From the NCBI RefSeq assembly GCF_000281975.1, contig NZ_AKKE01000031.1, positions 1 through 47,699 on the forward strand: 47,699 bases of DNA, in the 5' to 3' direction. Of this stretch, positions 44,533-47,699 are shown piece by piece. The number at the start of each line of letters is the position of its first letter. The first letter of the stretch is position 1. This DNA is from Novosphingobium sp. AP12 (GTDB taxonomy: Bacteria; Pseudomonadota; Alphaproteobacteria; Sphingomonadales; Sphingomonadaceae). The position numbers and the translations under genes were made by a program. The notes beneath the pieces were generated by a model. That model was not told where the DNA came from and made no database searches. It saw nothing but the letters and a program-made list of their open reading frames with translations.

Positions 44533-45953
44533 ACTGTTTCCTGCTGGGGCCATTGCCCCAGGAATTCGTGTTCGTCGTAGGCAAGGAAATCCTCGACCAG
44601 CACGTCGCGGTCGTCGAGGAACAGCTGGTCAGCGACGCCCTTGATGAGGCGCGGCAGGGCGTTGTGCAGGCCCGACAGCGCCGAAGCGGAAAGCCCGAGG
44701 CTCACCAGCGCGGAGTAGTTGAAGGCGAACAGCCCGTGCAGCGGGGCGCCATCGACGCCCTCGCGGGGGAGGAACTCGAAGGCATTGCCGAGGTAGGGGT
44801 GCGCGTCGATCAGGGCATTGCGCTTGCCGGCCGGGGTCACGCGGTCACCCCAGCGCGCGATGAGATCGGCCACGCCCGAGAGTTCGGGACGCAGGCCGGG
44901 ATCGCTCAGCAGGCCGGTGGAGATGACCACGAAGTCGTAGTCGTGGTAGCCATGCGGGCTGGTGACTCGCACGATGCCTTCATGCTGGGCAACGTCGAGC
45001 CAGGGTGCGCCTAGGTGCAGTGCAAAGCCCGGCCAGGCCGCCGCGCGCTCGAAAGTATCGTTGGTCGGCGGCTGGTTGTGACCAAGGAAAGCGTCCATCG
45101 CCGCGTACTTCGTCACATCGTCAAGCGCGGGGTAGCGGGCAGTGAAGCCGACGCCCTCCATGAAGCGGATCGGGTTGATGCGCGGCAGTTCCTTGCGGCG
45201 CATGAACACTTCCGCCGCCGCCACGCCTTGCGTCAGTGCGTAGTTCGCGTTGTCGAAGGCCGATGCCCCGCCTCCCAGCACCGCGATGCGCTTGCCGTGG
45301 AGATTCGCGAAGTCGATCGGCTCGCTGGTGTGCGCCCAGAGCGACTTGGGCAGGTTGTCGCGCACCATCGCGGGCGTATGCCACTCGCCGCCGCCCTGGA
45401 TGCCGGTCGCCAGCACGACCTTGCGCGCGAGCACCGGAGCGCGGCCCTCGAAATGCAGGCGGTGGAGGCCCGCTTCGGGCAGCGGCTCGATACGGGCGAG
45501 CCTTGCGCCGTTCTCCACCGGCAGGTCGAGCACGCGGCGATACCAGCGCAGGTATTCCATCCAGTCGCCGCGCGCGATCTTGTCGACCGCTTCCCACCCC
45601 GCCGCCCCGTGCTGCGCTTCCCACCAGGCGCGGTAGGTCAGCGAGGGGACGCCGAAGTCGATCGGGTTGAGATGTTTGGGTGTGCGCAGCGTGACCATGC
45701 GCGCGTAGGTTTCCCAGGGCCCTTCGTAGCCGGCGTCGTTCTCGTCGAAGACCACGACGTTCGATACGCCCTCGCGGCGCAGGCCGAAGGCGGCGGAAAG
45801 CCCGCACTGCCCGCCGCCGATCACCGCGACGTCGAGCACCGGCTCGCCCTCGAAGCGGCGCCGGCGCACCCATTCGGGGCGGTAGAAACCGATGAGGTCG
45901 AGGTCGCGGGCCAGCCGCGCCTCCAGAGCCGGAAAGCCGATCACGTCGCTCAT
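44529..45953 (-). CDS. hpyO: FMO-like flavoprotein, probable FAD-dependent urate hydroxylase (HpyO type)
   Basis: 474 residues. A 40-residue N-terminal extension precedes an FAD-binding Rossmann motif (DVAVIGGGQCGLSAAFGLRR, GGGQCG at 46-51), then VLATGIQGGGEWHTP and a second dinucleotide motif for NAD(P)H (RIAVLGGGASAFDNANYALT). This is a flavin monooxygenase-like protein. It is translationally coupled on both sides, to uraD upstream and uraH downstream, and the window contains no cofactor-free uricase, membrane PuuD or HpxO. It therefore is best read as the urate hydroxylase of the HpyO kind described in Xanthomonas. The family call is firm; the substrate is inferred from context and was not read from a diagnostic residue. 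Confidence 0.72.
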   Translation of the reverse strand: MSDVIGFPALEARLARDLDLIGFYRPEWVRRRRFEGEPVLDVAVIGGGQCGLSAAFGLRREGVSNVVVFDENDAGYEGPWETYARMVTLRTPKHLNPIDFGVPSLTYRAWWEAQHGAAGWEAVDKIARGDWMEYLRWYRRVLDLPVENGARLARIEPLPEAGLHRLHFEGRAPVLARKVVLATGIQGGGEWHTPAMVRDNLPKSLWAHTSEPIDFANLHGKRIAVLGGGASAFDNANYALTQGVAAAEVFMRRKELPRINPIRFMEGVGFTARYPALDDVTKYAAMDAFLGHNQPPTNDTFERAAAWPGFALHLGAPWLDVAQHEGIVRVTSPHGYHDYDFVVISTGLLSDPGLRPELSGVADLIARWGDRVTPAGKRNALIDAHPYLGNAFEFLPREGVDGAPLHGLFAFNYSALVSLGLSASALSGLHNALPRLIKGVADQLFLDDRDVLVEDFLAYDEHEFLGQWPQQETV

Positions 45954-46390
45954 TTCTGATCCTCGAGCCGCAGGCGCACGATCTCGCCGATCTGCTCCAG
46001 TGCCTTCGCGATTTCCGCCTCGCGCTCGTTGCCGAGGCGGCGTTCCATGGCGGCAAGGATACCAGCCTTGTCGGTCAGGCGCACGCAGATGATGAAGGGG
46101 AAGCCGAACCGCTCGCGGTAGGCGGCGTTCAGGGTGTGGAACTGATCGAACTCGCCTTGCGTCAGGCGGTCGAGCCCGGCGCTGGCCTGTTCGGCGGCGC
46201 TGGCGTCGGTGAGCGTCCTGTCGATCGCCGCTTTCCCTGCAAGTTCCGGGTGCGCGCGGATCAGGGCGAGCTGTTCCTCGGGGCTGGCCTCATGCATCAC
46301 CGCCATCAGGTCGGCATGGCGATCTCCACTGGAAGCGCGAGCGTCGGCGCGCTCCTCGACCCAGGGACTGTGTTCGAACAGGGCGGTCAC
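45950..46390 (-). CDS. uraD: OHCU decarboxylase, short N-terminus
   Basis: 146-residue UraD, which decarboxylates OHCU to (S)-allantoin. The family core is intact: HSPWVEERADA, the catalytic His47 in LIRAHPELAGKAAID, and RERFGFPFIICVRL near residues 92-105. The start is GTG at 46390, overlapping the hpxZ stop as GTGA. The frame upstream meets a stop within 15 bases, so the protein cannot be longer; it lacks roughly 20 N-terminal residues found in common homologues (about 165). The active-site helices are retained, so it is probably functional. It overlaps the flavoprotein gene by four bases. Confidence 0.93.
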   Translation of the reverse strand: MTALFEHSPWVEERADARASSGDRHADLMAVMHEASPEEQLALIRAHPELAGKAAIDRTLTDASAAEQASAGLDRLTQGEFDQFHTLNAAYRERFGFPFIICVRLTDKAGILAAMERRLGNEREAEIAKALEQIGEIVRLRLEDQK

Positions 46391-46767
46391 GATGTGCTCC
46401 CCTCAAGGCTGACATGGGCGGAGACGACCTTCCAGCCATCGGTGAACCGCACCCACGATTGCGTCTGGCGGCCCCGGCGGTCGGAGCCTTCGCGGAAGAA
46501 TTCGGCGTCGGCAGTGGCGAAGCTGTCGCCATAAACGGTGATCGCCACGCGCCCGAGCTTGCGGTGCGGCGAGCCGCCCCGCCCTTTGCGGAACGCGCGG
46601 ATTTCCTCGATCCCGTAGAGCACTTCGCCCACGCCGTAGCGGTTGGTCGTGGCCGCATCGTGGAACAGCGCGTCCATCGCCGCGACATCGTCCGCCATCA
46701 GCGCCAGCTCGTAGGAATGGAAGGCGTGGGTGACCTCCGCGAGCAGAACCGGGTCGTTAACCTGCAT
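46387..46767 (-). CDS. hpxZ: HpxZ/AtzH-family (DUF3225) NTF2-fold protein
   Basis: 126-residue NTF2-like protein: VNDPVLLAEVTHAFHSYELA, TTNRYGVGEVLYGIEEIRAF, SFATADAEFFREGSDRRGRQ and WVRFTDGWKVVSAHVSL. This pattern is the HpxZ/AtzH family, found in the Klebsiella oxalurate (hpx) genes and near atrazine-type amidases. In the former it is a small protein of unclear role; AtzH acts on 1,3-dicarboxyurea. ATG at 46767 is chosen over a frame start upstream that runs inside puuE. It overlaps puuE by 11 bases and the uraD start by four. None of the other oxalurate genes is present in the window. Confidence 0.85.
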   Translation of the reverse strand: MQVNDPVLLAEVTHAFHSYELALMADDVAAMDALFHDAATTNRYGVGEVLYGIEEIRAFRKGRGGSPHRKLGRVAITVYGDSFATADAEFFREGSDRRGRQTQSWVRFTDGWKVVSAHVSLEGSTS

Positions 46768-47650
46768 GAGGATGCACCTCCATCCAGTGCCGGGCGATGT
46801 CGATGCGCCGGGCCACCCAGGCATCGCCGCTCTGCATCACGTGGTCGAGGAAACGGGCTACCCAGCGCGCACGGCCGGGCTTGCCGGCGATCCGGGCGTG
46901 AAGGCCTATCGACATCATCCGCCCGCCCTCTTCGCGCAGCTGGTCGAAGGTGTCGCGCATGTGGCGGAAGAACTGCTCGCCCTCGGTGAAGCCGTTGAGC
47001 GCGACGATCTTCATGTCGTTCACATCGAGCGTATAAGGCACGATCAGCTGCGGCTTGCCGTGGCGCGTGTCCCAGTAGGGCAGGTCGTCGGCGTAGCTGT
47101 CGGCGTCGTAGAGGAAGCCACCCTCCTCGGCCACCAGCCGCGCGGTGTTGGGCGAGGTGCGGCCCTGATACCAGCCGAGCGGGCGGGCGCCGGTGAGCTT
47201 TTCGTGGAGGGCGATGGCCTGCGCGATGTGGTCGCGTTCCACCTCATCGGCGACGTATTGGTAGTCGATCCAGCGGAATCCGTGGCTCGCGATCTCCCAG
47301 TCGGCGGCGAGCATGGCGTCCACCGCCTCCGGGTTCATCTCCATGGCCTTCGCCACGCCGAACACGGTGACGGGAAGCCCGCGCTCGGTGAAGAGGCGGT
47401 GGAGACGCCAGAAGCCGGCGCGGCTGCCGTATTCGTAGAGGCTCTCCATCGCCATCGCCCGGTCGGCGTGGCTGCCCGCGCCAACCATCTCCGACAGGAA
47501 CGCCTCGGAGCCCTTGTCGCCGTTGAGGACGGAATTCTCCGCGCCTTCCTCGTAGTTGATGACGAACTGCACGGCCACGCGCGCGCCGCCCGGCCACTGC
47601 GGGTCGGGAGGGGTCCGGCCGTAGCCGACAAGGTCGCGCGGCGCGGTCAT
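46757..47650 (-). CDS. puuE: Allantoinase PuuE (polysaccharide-deacetylase type)
   Basis: 297-residue cofactor-light allantoinase of the polysaccharide deacetylase fold, converting allantoin to allantoate. Family features: VGYGRTPPDPQWPGGARVAV, VQFVINYEEGAENS (Glu in place of the deacetylase Asp), WEIASHGFRWIDYQ, GWYQGRTSPNTARL and YDADSYADDLPYW, then MMSIGLHARIAGKPGRA. This is unrelated to AllB, the usual amidohydrolase allantoinase, and is common in proteobacteria with HpxZ and UraD. ATG at 47650 overlaps the stop of the gene entering from the right edge. It begins the visible part of the operon. Confidence 0.95.
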   Translation of the reverse strand: MTAPRDLVGYGRTPPDPQWPGGARVAVQFVINYEEGAENSVLNGDKGSEAFLSEMVGAGSHADRAMAMESLYEYGSRAGFWRLHRLFTERGLPVTVFGVAKAMEMNPEAVDAMLAADWEIASHGFRWIDYQYVADEVERDHIAQAIALHEKLTGARPLGWYQGRTSPNTARLVAEEGGFLYDADSYADDLPYWDTRHGKPQLIVPYTLDVNDMKIVALNGFTEGEQFFRHMRDTFDQLREEGGRMMSIGLHARIAGKPGRARWVARFLDHVMQSGDAWVARRIDIARHWMEVHPHAG

Positions 47651-47699
47651 GCGCGGATCGCCCTGTCCCACGCTTCCATCGCCGCCGGAACCGCCTCGC
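47647..47699 (-). CDS. C-terminal end of an upstream purine-operon gene (partial)
   Basis: Seventeen codons at the right edge read EAVPAAMEAWDRAIRA and stop (TGA), overlapping the puuE ATG by four bases as ATGA. The overlap pattern is that of the rest of the operon, so this is very probably its preceding gene. Sixteen residues are too few to name a family. By position it may act on allantoate, ureidoglycolate or a related compound. Confidence 0.4.
   Translation of the reverse strand, partial: EAVPAAMEAWDRAIRA

Overview
The window is GC-rich, gene-dense chromosomal DNA with overlapping operons. The gene content points to an alphaproteobacterium of the Sphingomonadales, most likely Novosphingobium-like: a TonB-dependent receptor whose mature N-terminus carries the plug start EIVVTG, a diverged Lrp regulator beside a PutA without a DNA-binding domain, a cytochrome c'/b561 pair, and dispersed hairpins built on the CGTCATCCCGGCGAAGG sequence. 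This is inferred from gene content, not from a search. I see no rRNA, tRNA, IS element, prophage or CRISPR array.

Layout. 1-309 (-): start of a DHFR/RibD-like gene running off the left edge. 481-4646: proline catabolism, putA (-) and a divergent Lrp-family regulator (+). 4651-9411 (-): a four-gene molybdenum hydroxylase operon (CoxG-, CoxM-, CoxS- and CoxL-like). 9659-12420: SMP-30 lactonase, SDR, SnoaL-like and EthD-like genes, which may form one catabolic module with the hydroxylase. 12666-15533 (-): XpaC-like, TelA-like and FdhD. 15534-16095: the only gap over 300 bases; it holds hairpins and a GntR-type palindrome. 16096-19730 (+): all four acetyl-CoA carboxylase genes in the order D-B-C-A. 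19930-26314 (+): di-heme DUF1592 protein, Tat-exported DUF1552 protein, exported ankyrin protein, cytochrome c' and cytochrome b561.

26311-47699 is devoted to purines. One minus-strand set (34490 down to 26311) holds an exported adenosine deaminase, a TonB-dependent receptor, an exported NUP-family protein, an 8-oxoguanine deaminase and an NCS2 transporter. Together they look like a locus for taking up and processing extracellular nucleosides. A LysR regulator, a purine phosphoribosyltransferase and a LOG-type nucleotide hydrolase follow on the plus strand. A second minus-strand operon (right edge down to 36931) encodes allantoinase PuuE, HpxZ, UraD, a probable flavin urate hydroxylase (HpyO type), UraH, XdhA, XdhB, XdhC, guanine deaminase and adenine deaminase. 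Read as chemistry: adenine and guanine are deaminated to hypoxanthine and xanthine, oxidised to urate by XdhAB (matured by XdhC), hydroxylated to 5-hydroxyisourate, converted by UraH and UraD to allantoin, and opened by PuuE to allantoate.

The most striking items are the nucleoside-scavenging locus, a 233-bp imperfect palindrome lying exactly between xdhA and xdhB in an otherwise overlapping operon, the beta-rich C-terminal extension on the CoxL-like subunit, the complete acc cluster, and the uncharacterised DUF1592/DUF1552/ankyrin export module.
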